A stretch of DNA of 64,000 nt from Sphingomonadales bacterium (GCA_028871475.1 JAGWMZ010000007.1:1-64000); one strand, 5' to 3'; shown: positions 27,976-37,310, numbered from the stretch's first letter. Notes: a model not told the origin generated them from the sequence alone. Numbers and translations are program-made.

Positions 27976-28003
27976 CGCAACACAAATATTCAGGATCGCA
28001 ATC

Positions 28004-28525
28004 GTGAAACGATACACTCTTCTGTTTTCCGCTCTAGCGGCCCCCAGCGCCGTTCATGCCACCGTCTTCATGTCGCCCGAACAGGCGCAGGCAGTGATGT
28101 TCCCCGGCGAGGTGCTGCGGCCCGATCCTCGACAGCTCAGCGACGATCAGGTCAGCGCGATTCGCAAGGCGTCGGGTGAATCTCCCCTGCACCGCGACCT
28201 CAAGGTCTGGCGCGCTTCAAGCGGTGGCTGGTTCATCGTCGACGAGGTTGTCGGCAAACACGAATTCATCACCTTGGCTCTGGCGCTCGACGCCACTGGC
28301 GCAGTCAAGTCGGTCGAGATTCTGGACTATCGCGAGGCCTATGGCAGTCAGGTGCGCGATCCGCGTTGGCGCGCGCAATTCGCCGGCAAGCGGGCCGGGC
28401 AGTCGCTCCAACTCGGGCACGAGGTAAAGAACATCTCGGGCGCGACGCTCTCCTCCAAACATGTGACCGACGGCGTGCGCCGCCTGCTTGCGACCTATGC
28501 GATCGTCCTTGCCCACAACAGTTGA
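28004..28525 (+). CDS. Periplasmic FMN-binding (covalently flavinylated) domain protein
   Basis: 173 residues from GTG 28004, with AGGATCG upstream. A signal peptide ends AVHA. The C-terminal FMN-binding domain carries the flavinylation motif ISGATLSSKHVTDGV, with Thr148 the likely phosphoester acceptor. Proteins of this kind (as in RnfG, NqrC and NosR) shuttle electrons outside the cytoplasm. The next gene is ApbE, which installs the FMN, and the two genes overlap by 29 bases. It probably receives electrons from the membrane protein encoded at 29354. Confidence 0.85.
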   Translation: MKRYTLLFSALAAPSAVHATVFMSPEQAQAVMFPGEVLRPDPRQLSDDQVSAIRKASGESPLHRDLKVWRASSGGWFIVDEVVGKHEFITLALALDATGAVKSVEILDYREAYGSQVRDPRWRAQFAGKRAGQSLQLGHEVKNISGATLSSKHVTDGVRRLLATYAIVLAHNS

Positions 28526-29354
28526 TCTCGTCACGCGCTGTCGGCCGCTGCTCGGAACATTCGTCGAGATCACGACGCCCGACGGTCATGGCGAGGCGGT
28601 CAATGCCGCCTTCGACATGATCGCCCATATCCATGCCCGAATGTCGTTCCACGAACCGGCCAGCGACCTCGCCGCGATCCGCAATGCCCTGCCCGGCGAG
28701 CGCATCGCGGTTGACCAGGAAACCGTCGAAGTATTGCGAACCGCGCTCGCCCTCCACGAGGCGACGAACGGGCTGTTCGACATCGCGGTGGGCCGCAAGC
28801 TTGTTCGCCGCGGGTTCTTGCCCAGAGGTGATATCGGGCCGCTTAGGCAATTTGATGGAACCGCCGCCGACATCACGATCGAGGACGATAAGCATGTCAG
28901 CCTCAAGCGCCGCATGCTGGTCGATCTAGGCGGTATTGCCAAAGGCTACGCCGTTGACCGGGCGGTCGAAGTGATCGCCAGACAAGGGGTTCCCTTTGGC
29001 CTCGTCAATGCCGGCGGCGACCTGCGCGCCTTCGGGCCGATCGAATGGAACATCGGCCTGCGCGACGCGGATGATCTTGTGCGGTCCAGTATCACGATCC
29101 GTCATTGCGCCATGGCCAGTTCGGCCAACCTCGGCAATCGCCGTCGCTTGCGTGGCAGTCAACACACCCCGCACATCGGCAGGAACGGTCAACCAGTGCT
29201 AGCGGAGCAGCGAACGACGGTGATGGCCGAATGGTGCGTGATCGCCGATGCGATGACCAAGGTCGCCATGGTCGATCCCGATCTCGCCGATACCATCCTG
29301 TCAGAATTCAAGGGGCACATCTTGCGCGAAACATTGTCACTGGGAACCGCTTGA
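28497..29354 (+). CDS. apbE: FAD:protein FMN transferase ApbE
   Basis: 285 residues from ATG 28497; TTG 28488 is an alternative. It transfers FMN from FAD to a Thr of exported flavoproteins, using Mg2+. Family features visible are GTFVEITTP at the start, DLGGIAKGYAVDRAVE, FGLVNAGGDLRAFG and the C-terminal AEWCVIADAMTKVAMV with its conserved Asp. No convincing signal peptide or lipobox is seen, so its site of action is uncertain. It sits between its probable substrate (28004-28525) and a membrane partner, overlapping both. Confidence 0.9.
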   Translation: MRSSLPTTVDLVTRCRPLLGTFVEITTPDGHGEAVNAAFDMIAHIHARMSFHEPASDLAAIRNALPGERIAVDQETVEVLRTALALHEATNGLFDIAVGRKLVRRGFLPRGDIGPLRQFDGTAADITIEDDKHVSLKRRMLVDLGGIAKGYAVDRAVEVIARQGVPFGLVNAGGDLRAFGPIEWNIGLRDADDLVRSSITIRHCAMASSANLGNRRRLRGSQHTPHIGRNGQPVLAEQRTTVMAEWCVIADAMTKVAMVDPDLADTILSEFKGHILRETLSLGTA

Positions 29355-29812
29355 TGCCACACCGCCGCACCGCGAAACTCGCATCCTGGCAAATCTGGCT
29401 GCTGACACTGAGCGGGGGTAGCCTCTGGCTGAGCGGTTCCGCCTGGCTGCTGCTCCATTACTTCGGCCAGACCAAGGGTGAGTTCGGACCCGAAATCAAT
29501 CCGATAGAGCCGTGGATGATGAAACTGCACGGACTGGTGCTGATCCCTGCCTTGCTCAGCATCGGCGGCATGTTCGTCGCGCATATCCCCAAGGGTTGGA
29601 CGCATCTGCACCAGCGCGTCGCGGGTATCGCGCTGTGCGCCATTCTTGGGTTGCTGATCATCAGTGGCTACATGCTCTATTACGTCGGGAGTGAGACCGT
29701 GCGGCCCTGGACAAGCATCGTCCACTGGTCAGTCGGGCTCGGCCTTCCCGTCATTTTTGTCTGGCACTACCTGAACGGCTTGCGCGCACGGCGGCGGGGA
29801 CGGGCGAAGTGA
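29354..29812 (+). CDS. His-rich four-helix membrane protein, putative cytochrome b-like electron donor
   Basis: 152 residues with four hydrophobic helices (about 13-35, 52-72, 88-108 and 118-138). His residues fall in or next to the helices: LLHYF, KLHG, VAHIP, HLHQR, VHWS and WHYLNG, a pattern suited to two b-type haems as in DUF4405-like proteins. ATG 29354 overlaps the apbE stop (ATGA). The likely job is to pass electrons from the quinone pool or cytoplasm to the flavinylated periplasmic protein. Haem binding is inference from His placement. Confidence 0.65.
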   Translation: MPHRRTAKLASWQIWLLTLSGGSLWLSGSAWLLLHYFGQTKGEFGPEINPIEPWMMKLHGLVLIPALLSIGGMFVAHIPKGWTHLHQRVAGIALCAILGLLIISGYMLYYVGSETVRPWTSIVHWSVGLGLPVIFVWHYLNGLRARRRGRAK

Positions 29813-29854
29813 TCCCGATCTGAGCTGTTGAGCTGTGGAGCAACTATTCCATCC

Positions 29855-29882
29855 GCTTCGGCGCAGTCAGCTGCGCCGAAGC
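29855..29882. terminator. Strong bidirectional hairpin between convergent operons
   Basis: GCTTCGGCGCAG (29855-29866), a 4-base loop, then its exact complement (29871-29882): a perfect 12-bp stem. It lies after the rightward flavin operon. The stop codon of the leftward PepSY gene falls just within it. Confidence 0.7.
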
Positions 29883-31120
29883 TTGCGGCTCACACGGCCT
29901 GATCGCTTTTTCATCCAGATGATCACACCGGTAACGGACAGCATGGTAACCAGCGCCCCGATCAGGCTCACGGCAATCCGGTATGGCAGGCCCCAGACCT
30001 CAGCCATATGGAGTGCCATGATCCAGTTCGTGAAGGTATTGGCACCGTTAGCTCCCCGCGGCAGATCGACCCTGCGCAGCGCTCCCGTATCGCTGTCGAA
30101 GGTGACTGCGGTCCGCCCGCCATCTTTCGTGAAATCGCGGGTCGATGTGAAACGATAGATATAAATGCCGGCGGCGGGCATGTGATAAAGCGCGCTGTCA
30201 CCGTCATCGCTGATCAGGATATGACGCCGCGCCATCTCCCGCGCGGCAAGACGCCTGCCGGTCTCGACAGCAGCACCAAAATCGAGCTTGGGATGGAAGC
30301 GAGCCATTGGCAGGGGAACGAGCTGTTCGCGCATGTCGCTCGCACCGAACATCTTCATGACGGGCACATAGACAGGCGTCAGGTTGAATGCCACGCCCGA
30401 CCAGGCAAACACCAGCAGCATCGGCCAGATCCACAAGCCACCCGCGCGGTGCAGGTCGAAGCTGATTTTGTACGGAGACGAGCTCCAACGGACGAGCCAG
30501 GACGGCTGCCAGCGCCGTCCCCAGTTACGCAACGCGATTGACCCGCCCACTGGAACTGCCCCCACCTTCCGTCGGACGCGTACCGGAAGGGTCAGGTAAA
30601 ATCCGACGAAACTGTCAAAAGTCCAGATCAGCGCCGCGACCCCGAACGCCAGCGACCCATAGAGGCCAAGAGTCAGGCTGTAGTGCAGCCGATAGACGAA
30701 GGGCATCAGGTTGACGGCGCCCTGCCCGATGTCGCCCCATTTGCGGTGCCCCAGCTCCCGGCCCGTGTAGGGATCGATGAAGAGCTGATCCCAATACCTG
30801 GACCACGCCACCTGCGCATGGCTTTGCGGATCGATCCGCTCGACATAAAATGAGACGCTCCGGCCCCGTTCGAAATGCAGCGGTGTGCGATCAATGATCC
30901 CACCCGGGTAGCGCGCGAGCACGCGCCTCCGCAATTCGGTCGCGGCCAGCAAACGAGCGCCTTCAGAGGGCGCCGATACATGGAAAAGCCGCGGCGAAAT
31001 CAAACCCTCGAGTTCGTCGTCGAACGCCAGGAATATCCCGGTAAACCCGGCCACCGCGAGAAACAGGGCGATGGTCAGGCCCGCCCAGCGATGGGCAATC
31101 ACCCAGAACTGACGCCGCAT
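29867..31120 (-). CDS. PepSY-associated membrane protein of a siderophore system
   Basis: 417 residues from ATG 31120, which has AAGAGG 7 bases upstream; an in-frame GTG at 31126 is less well placed. PepSY-TM architecture: WVIAHRWAGLTIALFLAV, FDDELEGLI, a helix pair around VYRLHYSLTLGLYGS, and WIMALHMAEVWGLPYRI near the end, with conserved helix His residues. Such proteins are thought to reduce ferric siderophores in the periplasm. It follows the siderophore receptor by 110 bases on the same strand. No His/Met loop is present, unlike the PepSY protein at 2102. Confidence 0.82.
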   Translation of the reverse strand: MRRQFWVIAHRWAGLTIALFLAVAGFTGIFLAFDDELEGLISPRLFHVSAPSEGARLLAATELRRRVLARYPGGIIDRTPLHFERGRSVSFYVERIDPQSHAQVAWSRYWDQLFIDPYTGRELGHRKWGDIGQGAVNLMPFVYRLHYSLTLGLYGSLAFGVAALIWTFDSFVGFYLTLPVRVRRKVGAVPVGGSIALRNWGRRWQPSWLVRWSSSPYKISFDLHRAGGLWIWPMLLVFAWSGVAFNLTPVYVPVMKMFGASDMREQLVPLPMARFHPKLDFGAAVETGRRLAAREMARRHILISDDGDSALYHMPAAGIYIYRFTSTRDFTKDGGRTAVTFDSDTGALRRVDLPRGANGANTFTNWIMALHMAEVWGLPYRIAVSLIGALVTMLSVTGVIIWMKKRSGRVSRKLRRS

Positions 31121-31230
31121 CACCACGCCTCTTTGCAGCGGTCAGCATTGGTCGGCTGACGCCTGCCCATAAGGCAGGCATCTTGACGCGGGCCGTCCAC
31201 GCGGAAATCAAGCTTCGGGAACATCCGCGA

Positions 31231-33357
31231 TCACCAGCGATAGCCGATCGTCGCCTGGACGGTGCGGCGGTTGCCGTACCAGCACCAGCCGTAGTTGGCG
31301 TAGCAGCTTGTCAGATAGGCCTTGTCGAACAGGTTGGTCGCGTTGACCGCCACCGTGGCGCCGTTCAGGCGCGGACTGAGCTTGCCGAGATCATAGCGTA
31401 CCAGCGCATCGAACAGGGTGTAGGCCGGCGTGTAGCGCGCGATGCCGTCGAAATAGACATCGGCGTAAACAGAATCGACGTGCCGGAGAGTGCCACCGAT
31501 CGTGAGGCCCGTGGCTGGACCCGATTTCGGCGCCCATTCCAGATTGGCGGTGATGCCGCCCCGGCCAACCGTCGCCAGGCTCCGCCCGACCCTGGCAGGA
31601 TCGACATCCTCCACATCCTTTACTCGCTGGCGGCTATAGGCGAGCTTGACGTTGAAACCGCGCGGCAGCGACCCGCTCGCCTCGACCTCGATACCCTCCG
31701 AGCGGACCTTGCCAACCTGGGCCGAGGTGAAATCCGGATAGGAGACGACGACATTGCTCTGCTCGATGCGGAACCACGCCCCGGTAATCAGAAAGTCCGT
31801 GCCGGGAAGCTGATATTTGGCCCCCGCCTCGATCTGCTTGCCGAGCGACGGTTTGGCGAGGCTACCATCGCGCAATTGCGCGGATTGCGGCTCGAACGAG
31901 GTCGAATAGCTGACATAGGGCGCGATCCCGATCGGGGTGACGTAGAGAGCGCCCGCCCGCCAGGTGAACTTGCGGTCATTCTGTCCCTGGCTGGCATTGG
32001 CTTGCCGCGCCCAGTCTTGCCGTCCACTCAGCGTCAGGCGCAGGCCGGCGACCGAAATCTGGTCCTGCGCATAGACCCCCGTCTGGCGCTGGCGGGTGTT
32101 CAGCGTGCCGCCGAATGCGTTTGGCACATCCTTGGGCGTGCGCGGCGTCGGCATCGTGCCATAGACCGGGTTGTAGACGTCGATCGGCGTCGCCGAACCG
32201 AAGGCATAGAGTTCGTCCGAATGCGCGACCTGCCGGTCCACACCGAACAACAGGCTGTGATGGAGCGGGCCGGTATCGAGCTTGCCCGTCAGTTGATTGT
32301 CGAAGGTCCAACTGTTGACATGTTCTTGCGTTGCATAGGAAGCGCGGTTGAACAGCCTGGGCGCGGGATTGCTGGCATCGACTGGCGAGCCGGCCGTATA
32401 GATGATCCCCAGCGCACTTTTCACATATTGATAGCGGCCCGAGGAGCGGAGCGCCCAACCGCCGCCAAAGTCATGCCGGACGATGTAGGTGGCGCCGGCC
32501 TGTTCGCGCGAGAAATAGTCGTTCGGCTCGCCGCCGTAGAATTTGGTCGAGATGCGGCCGGCGGGGTTGGCGATGAGTGTGCCCAGTGCCGGCCAGACGC
32601 CATAGTCTCCGTTGAGCGGATCGTGTGAATAGGCGGCCAGCACGGTGAGACTCGTCGGCGTGCCGGTGCCCAGCGTCACCGCGCCCGAGACCGTTTCGCG
32701 GCGGCGCTTGCCATAGCTTTGCTGCGTGTCCGCGCCATTGACGCTGCCATAGACCCGCCAGAGCGCCCCTTTGCCGATATGCCCGCCGAGGTCGGCGTCC
32801 GCCCGGTAGAGATTGTAGGTGCCGTAGGTGGCCGAGACCGCGCCGTAGAGATCACGATCGATCGGTAGCTTGCTGGATTCGGCGACGAGGCCACCAGGGC
32901 TCGATTGGCCATAGAGGACCGATGCCGGCCCCTTGATGACCTCAATTCGGTCGAGCCGCGACACATCGACCTGCGGCGACGCGTAGCCGGTCGCGCTGGT
33001 GAAAAGCTTGAGGCCATCGAGATAGACCGGTGCGTCGAAACCCCGAAGCTTGAACTGGTCATAGACCTCGGCCGCCGCACCGCGTTGTTCGGGCGTGACA
33101 CCGGCAACGTAGCGTAGCGCCTGGTTGAGGTTGGCCAGACCAAGGTCCGCGACGTCGCCGCTGGTGATGACGCTGATCGACTGCGGCGTCTCCGCGACAG
33201 GGACGTCCGACTTGGTGCCAGCCCGACTCAAGACGCGCTGGCCGGTAACCACAATGTCGGCACGCTGATCGTCCGAGGCTTCAGCAGCGTAAGCCGGCGC
33301 ACAGAGACAAGCCGCTACGGCCACGACAGCGCAGCTGCCAACGATACGATAATTCAT
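31231..33357 (-). CDS. TonB-dependent siderophore receptor
   Basis: 708 residues from ATG 33357 with AGGGGTGAAT directly upstream. A signal peptide ends PAYA and a TonB-box-like ADIVVTGQRV follows. The plug shows ETPQSISVIT, RGFDAPVYLDG and IEVIKGPASVLYG, signatures of the ferric-siderophore subfamily (FhuA/FpvA-like). The barrel ends in ATIGYRW. No N-terminal signalling domain is present, so it does not itself act through a FecR/FecI pathway. The downstream PepSY gene supports ferric-siderophore uptake. The exact siderophore cannot be read. Confidence 0.9.
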   Translation of the reverse strand: MNYRIVGSCAVVAVAACLCAPAYAAEASDDQRADIVVTGQRVLSRAGTKSDVPVAETPQSISVITSGDVADLGLANLNQALRYVAGVTPEQRGAAAEVYDQFKLRGFDAPVYLDGLKLFTSATGYASPQVDVSRLDRIEVIKGPASVLYGQSSPGGLVAESSKLPIDRDLYGAVSATYGTYNLYRADADLGGHIGKGALWRVYGSVNGADTQQSYGKRRRETVSGAVTLGTGTPTSLTVLAAYSHDPLNGDYGVWPALGTLIANPAGRISTKFYGGEPNDYFSREQAGATYIVRHDFGGGWALRSSGRYQYVKSALGIIYTAGSPVDASNPAPRLFNRASYATQEHVNSWTFDNQLTGKLDTGPLHHSLLFGVDRQVAHSDELYAFGSATPIDVYNPVYGTMPTPRTPKDVPNAFGGTLNTRQRQTGVYAQDQISVAGLRLTLSGRQDWARQANASQGQNDRKFTWRAGALYVTPIGIAPYVSYSTSFEPQSAQLRDGSLAKPSLGKQIEAGAKYQLPGTDFLITGAWFRIEQSNVVVSYPDFTSAQVGKVRSEGIEVEASGSLPRGFNVKLAYSRQRVKDVEDVDPARVGRSLATVGRGGITANLEWAPKSGPATGLTIGGTLRHVDSVYADVYFDGIARYTPAYTLFDALVRYDLGKLSPRLNGATVAVNATNLFDKAYLTSCYANYGWCWYGNRRTVQATIGYRW

Positions 33358-33431
33358 ATTCACCCCTGTTCCGGACAGATGCGCGTGTCGCATCCCCCAT
33401 TCCCGGCCATCTCCTACCCACGCTGAAAGGC

Positions 33432-33456
33432 GCCGGGAGCCGTCGCGGCTCCCGGC
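33432..33456. repeat. Perfect 10-bp stem hairpin in a divergent intergenic region
   Basis: GCCGGGAGCC (33432-33441), loop GTCGC, and GGCTCCCGGC (33447-33456). It lies between the two divergent TonB receptor genes in the leader of the rightward one. No T-run follows, so an attenuator, operator or mRNA-stability element is as likely as a terminator. Confidence 0.45.
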
Positions 33457-33548
33457 TAAGTCTTCGATCACGCCGGGAGGAGAGAGGCGGGGCACCCATC
33501 GTTCATTCCGCAAAGCCGGCATGCGCGTCACTGGCACTCGCCTTTGCC

Positions 33549-35723
33549 ATGCTCTCCTCATCCGCCCAGGCCCAGGACGCCGACGGCCTGTGGTGGGTCG
33601 AGCGCGCCAATCAGATCACTGTCACCGCCACGCGCAGCGAAAAGAAGATTGAAGATGTTCCCGCGACTGTCACCGTCGTGACGGCCGACGGCATGGCTGA
33701 CGCCATGGTCGCCGACATCAAGGACCTGGTGCGCTTCGAGCCCGGCGTATCGGTCAAGCGCTCACCCAGTCGGTTCACAGCGGCGGGATCGGGCAACGAC
33801 GCCCGTGCCGGCGCCACCGGTTTCAATATCCGCGGACTCGACGGCAACCGCGTCCTCATCCAGGTCGATGGTATCCGTGTGCCCGACAGCTTCTCGTTCG
33901 GCGGCCAGAGCGTCGGGCGCGGCGACTATGTCGATCTCGGCCTGCTGAAATCGGTGGAAATCCTGCGCGGCCCCGCCTCGGCGCTCTATGGCAGCGACGG
34001 CCTGGCTGGTGCGGTGAGTTTCGTCACCGCCGATCCGCAGGATATCCTCGGGAAAACCCGCAATCTGGGCGGTAGCGTGCGGACATCCTATGATTCTGCC
34101 GAAAACCAGTTTTCCGAAAACGCGATGCTGGCCGGACGCAGCGGCGCCTGGTCGGGCCTCATCGCCTATACCCGCCGCGACGGCCACGAGCTGGACAACA
34201 AGGGGACCAACGACGCTGGCAACAGCACGCGCACCACGCCCAATCCTCAGGACACCTCGTCGAACGCGGTGCTGAGCAAGATTGTCTGGTCGCCCAATGG
34301 ATCGACCCGCGTCCGCCTGACAGGCGATCATCTGGATGACCATGTCGCCACGCATGTGATCACGGCCAACACGGCGTCCAGCCTCGACACGCAGGCTCGC
34401 GACCGCACCGTTCGCGACCGGGTCAGCCTCGACTGGCATCAGCAGAACCTTGGCCCGATCGACGCGCTCAATCTCGCGATTTACTGGCAGAAGAGCGATA
34501 ATCGCCAATTCTCGGCGGAACATCGCGCGACGCTTCCCGACCGGACCCGGCTCAACATCTTCACCAACCGGACCATTGGCGCATCGGCCGATTTTCATGC
34601 CGGCTTTGCGATCGGCCCGGTCGATCACAAGCTGATCTGGGGCGGCGACTACTCAACGACCCGGCAGGAGGGCATTCGGGACGGCACGGTGCCGCCTGCG
34701 GGAGAGTCCTTCCCGACCCGCGCCTTCCCGGTCACCGATTACACGCTGGCCGGGGCGTTCCTCGCCGACGAAATTGCAATCGCGGGTGGACGGCTGACGC
34801 TCTTCCCGGTCCTGCGCTTCGACCATTTCAGTCTCGACGCGCATGCCGATCCGGCAATCCCGAGCCTGACGGCATCGGACAAGCAGGGATCGCGGGTATC
34901 GCCCAAGATCGGTGCGGTCGTGAAGCTGTCGGACCATGTCCGCCTGTTCGCCAACTACGCGCAAGGATTCAAGGCCCCTGCCCCGAGCCAGATCAATCAG
35001 TTCTTCGAGAACCAGACCCAACGTTATCGCACATTACCCAACGCCGATCTCAAACCGGAAACCAGCGAGAGCTTCGAAGGAGGAGTCCGTCTGTCGAGCG
35101 AGGCGGTATCGCTCAGCGTGACCGGGTTTACCGGGCGCTATCGCAATTTCATCAGCCTGGAATCGGTCGGCGTCAGCCCGGCCGATGGCTTCCTGCTCTT
35201 TCAGAACATCAACCTCGCGCGGGTGAAGATTTCAGGAGCAGAAGCGCAGTTCTCGGCCCATTCCCGCAATGGCCTCTACGCCGACCTAGCGCTGTCCTAT
35301 GCCACGGGCACGGTCAATCCCGGACTTGCCAGCGAAGCCGGACTGCTCAGCATCGATCCCGCCAAGCTGGTGATGGACGTCGGTTATCGCGACCCGAGGG
35401 GCTTGTTTGGCGGCCAGCTTATCATGACGCACAGTGCCGGTAAATCGTCGACCGACGTGCGCGCGGGCGGAGCCGCCAGCGGATGTTCCGCCAGCGCGGA
35501 CTGCATCCGTCCTGAAGCGTTCACGATCCTGGATATGACGGCATTCGTGAAGCTGGGCGAACACCTCACCCTGCGCGCGGGGATCTTCAACCTGCTCGAC
35601 ACGAAATACACCTGGTGGAGCGACGTGCGCCCGCTTGCCGCCACACCCGCCAACACCGCCATCGCCGACAGCTACACCCAGCCAGGCCGCAATGTCAGCA
35701 TCTCGCTGACGGCGCGCTTCTAG
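33549..35723 (+). CDS. TonB-dependent receptor of haem/haemoprotein type, start uncertain
   Basis: 724 residues from ATG 33549. The plug has ITVTATRSEKKIEDVPATV, RGLDGNRVLIQVDGIR and VEILRGPASALYGSDG. The barrel has FKAPAPSQINQFFEN and LPNADLKPETSESFEGG, equivalents of the FRAP and NPNL boxes of haem receptors. It ends NVSISLTARF. ATG 33549 lies inside what looks like a signal peptide: in-frame codons upstream (about 33507-33548) encode HSAKPACASLALAFA, yet no ATG, GTG or TTG is available before them. Either a rare start codon is used or the start has been lost. It heads an operon with DUF6607, two paralogues and a flavin reductase. Confidence 0.83.
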   Translation: MLSSSAQAQDADGLWWVERANQITVTATRSEKKIEDVPATVTVVTADGMADAMVADIKDLVRFEPGVSVKRSPSRFTAAGSGNDARAGATGFNIRGLDGNRVLIQVDGIRVPDSFSFGGQSVGRGDYVDLGLLKSVEILRGPASALYGSDGLAGAVSFVTADPQDILGKTRNLGGSVRTSYDSAENQFSENAMLAGRSGAWSGLIAYTRRDGHELDNKGTNDAGNSTRTTPNPQDTSSNAVLSKIVWSPNGSTRVRLTGDHLDDHVATHVITANTASSLDTQARDRTVRDRVSLDWHQQNLGPIDALNLAIYWQKSDNRQFSAEHRATLPDRTRLNIFTNRTIGASADFHAGFAIGPVDHKLIWGGDYSTTRQEGIRDGTVPPAGESFPTRAFPVTDYTLAGAFLADEIAIAGGRLTLFPVLRFDHFSLDAHADPAIPSLTASDKQGSRVSPKIGAVVKLSDHVRLFANYAQGFKAPAPSQINQFFENQTQRYRTLPNADLKPETSESFEGGVRLSSEAVSLSVTGFTGRYRNFISLESVGVSPADGFLLFQNINLARVKISGAEAQFSAHSRNGLYADLALSYATGTVNPGLASEAGLLSIDPAKLVMDVGYRDPRGLFGGQLIMTHSAGKSSTDVRAGGAASGCSASADCIRPEAFTILDMTAFVKLGEHLTLRAGIFNLLDTKYTWWSDVRPLAATPANTAIADSYTQPGRNVSISLTARF

Positions 35724-35751
35724 GCCCCGACACAATTCAAAGGATATGATC

Positions 35752-36732
35752 ATGAGACATTTTGTACGCAATACCCTGGCGGCCGTGCTGATCCTGGCCG
35801 CCGTGCCGCTGCCCGCGCTCGCCGATGCCCCTCTCGCCGCGAGTCCGGCGGAGACGCAGCAGGCCAAATTCCAGTCGGACCGGCAGAATATTCTGGCCAT
35901 GGCCGGCAACTACAAGGTCACGTTCGACTTCCGCGAGACCACGCCCTGGCAGACCGGTTACACGCCGATCCCCTCGAAAGTGACCAGCGGCCATGAATCT
36001 GTGCGCGTTATCGAGGATACGGGTCGCAAGATCATCCTCCAGCATCTTCTCGTCGTCGAGCAGGACGGCAAGACCCAGGTCGTCAAGCACTGGCGGCAGG
36101 ACTGGACCTACGAACCGGAATCCGTGCTCACCTATGCGGGCCGAGGCCGCTGGACATTCGAACTCGTGCCCGAGAACCTGAGCAAGGGACGCTGGTCGCA
36201 GACCGTCTGGCAAACCGATGACAGCCCGCGCTATGGCGGATGGGGCGAATGGACAGTCGAGGGCGGCGTCCCGCGCTGGCGCTCGAACTGGACCTGGCGG
36301 CCACTTGCCCGGCGCGATGCCGTACGTCACCCGCCCTACGACCGTTACCGCGCGATCAACCGCCATTCGCCGACGCCAACGGGCTGGATCCACTGGCAGG
36401 ACAATCTGAAGATGGGTCTGCGGGACGGCAAGCTGGCCCCCTTTGTCCAGGAGTCGGTGCTCAACACCTACGAGCGCGCCGCCGACTATAACATCGCCGC
36501 CGCCGACACCTATTGGTCGAAGACATCGGCCTATTGGGCAGAGGTCCGCAAGGCCTGGGACGAAACCATCCGCCAGCACGACGGTGTCACGGTCGCCGAA
36601 GTCGCCGACAGCGGGTCAGCGGGCGCCGAGGAGCTCATGACCATTGCCGACGATCTGGCCCAGGGCCGGGCCGATCAGGTGGGCGCAGTCCGCCGCGCAC
36701 GGGCGGTGATCACGCGGGTAACCAGCCACTGA
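35752..36732 (+). CDS. DUF6607-family exported protein
   Basis: 326 residues. ATG 35752 has AAGGAT 8 bases upstream and is preferred to ATG 35746. A signal peptide ends PALADAP. Recognisable family stretches are ILAMAGNYKVTFDFRETT, VVKHWRQDWTYEP and SPRYGGWGEWT, matching proteins I know as DUF6607, which are periplasmic and often encoded beside iron or haem TonB receptors. The biochemical role is unknown. It is the second gene of the haem-type receptor operon. Confidence 0.78.
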   Translation: MRHFVRNTLAAVLILAAVPLPALADAPLAASPAETQQAKFQSDRQNILAMAGNYKVTFDFRETTPWQTGYTPIPSKVTSGHESVRVIEDTGRKIILQHLLVVEQDGKTQVVKHWRQDWTYEPESVLTYAGRGRWTFELVPENLSKGRWSQTVWQTDDSPRYGGWGEWTVEGGVPRWRSNWTWRPLARRDAVRHPPYDRYRAINRHSPTPTGWIHWQDNLKMGLRDGKLAPFVQESVLNTYERAADYNIAAADTYWSKTSAYWAEVRKAWDETIRQHDGVTVAEVADSGSAGAEELMTIADDLAQGRADQVGAVRRARAVITRVTSH

Positions 36733-36781
36733 GGCGCTTTGCCCCAGGCCAGAACAGAAACATCAAAAAGGAAATTGCCGA

Positions 36782-37258
36782 ATGTATGATTTTCTCGATC
36801 GCCCGGTCACCAGCCTTGATCATGGTGGGCGCTTTCTGGTCTGGTCGACGCGCAACTGGGTACAGGCCGCCGGGGACCGCAAATGTCCCGCCAGCGTGAT
36901 CGCGAGAGCCTTTTCCAAATGGAACATGCTTTCGGGTTTACAGCCGTTCCTGCGCATGATGGCGCAGTTCAACCGGCATGGGCTGCACAATTTCCAGTTC
37001 TGCGCGCTGCCTTGCAATCATGTCTCCGAACATGAGGCGATCATCATCAGCCTTGTCTGCTCGCTGCGCGACAGCCGGCCCGACATGGTGAAGAGCACAC
37101 TGGCGCTGCTGGTCGAGGAAGAGGCCATTGCCGATGTGATCGGCTCCTTGTCGGCTTTCGGACGGGCCATGGACGCGGCAGGCATCTACCCGGATCGTCC
37201 GGGCGCGAACTCGCCGTCCGAGACATCGCCGCAAGCCTGGCATCCGCCACACGAATGA
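36782..37258 (+). CDS. Uncharacterised Cys/His-containing protein, tandem paralogue 1
   Basis: 158 residues, no signal peptide, probably cytoplasmic. It aligns with the next gene product along most of its length: MY-x3-D-x-PV near the start, GRFLVW, Cys35 before a helical region, then ALPCNHVSEHEAIII (Cys and two His) and VKSTLALLVEEEA. The shared Cys-x-His-(V/I)-x-Glu-His-Glu-Ala block resembles a metal or haem ligand site. The position between a haem-type receptor/DUF6607 and a flavin reductase suggests handling of imported iron or haem. I do not recognise the family. The C-terminal tail after residue 140 is unique to this copy. Confidence 0.75.
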   Translation: MYDFLDRPVTSLDHGGRFLVWSTRNWVQAAGDRKCPASVIARAFSKWNMLSGLQPFLRMMAQFNRHGLHNFQFCALPCNHVSEHEAIIISLVCSLRDSRPDMVKSTLALLVEEEAIADVIGSLSAFGRAMDAAGIYPDRPGANSPSETSPQAWHPPHE

Positions 37259-37310
37259 TCTCTTCGTCCGGCCGGCGAGGCTCTCAGCTCATTTCCATTG
37301 GGAGAAGGCG

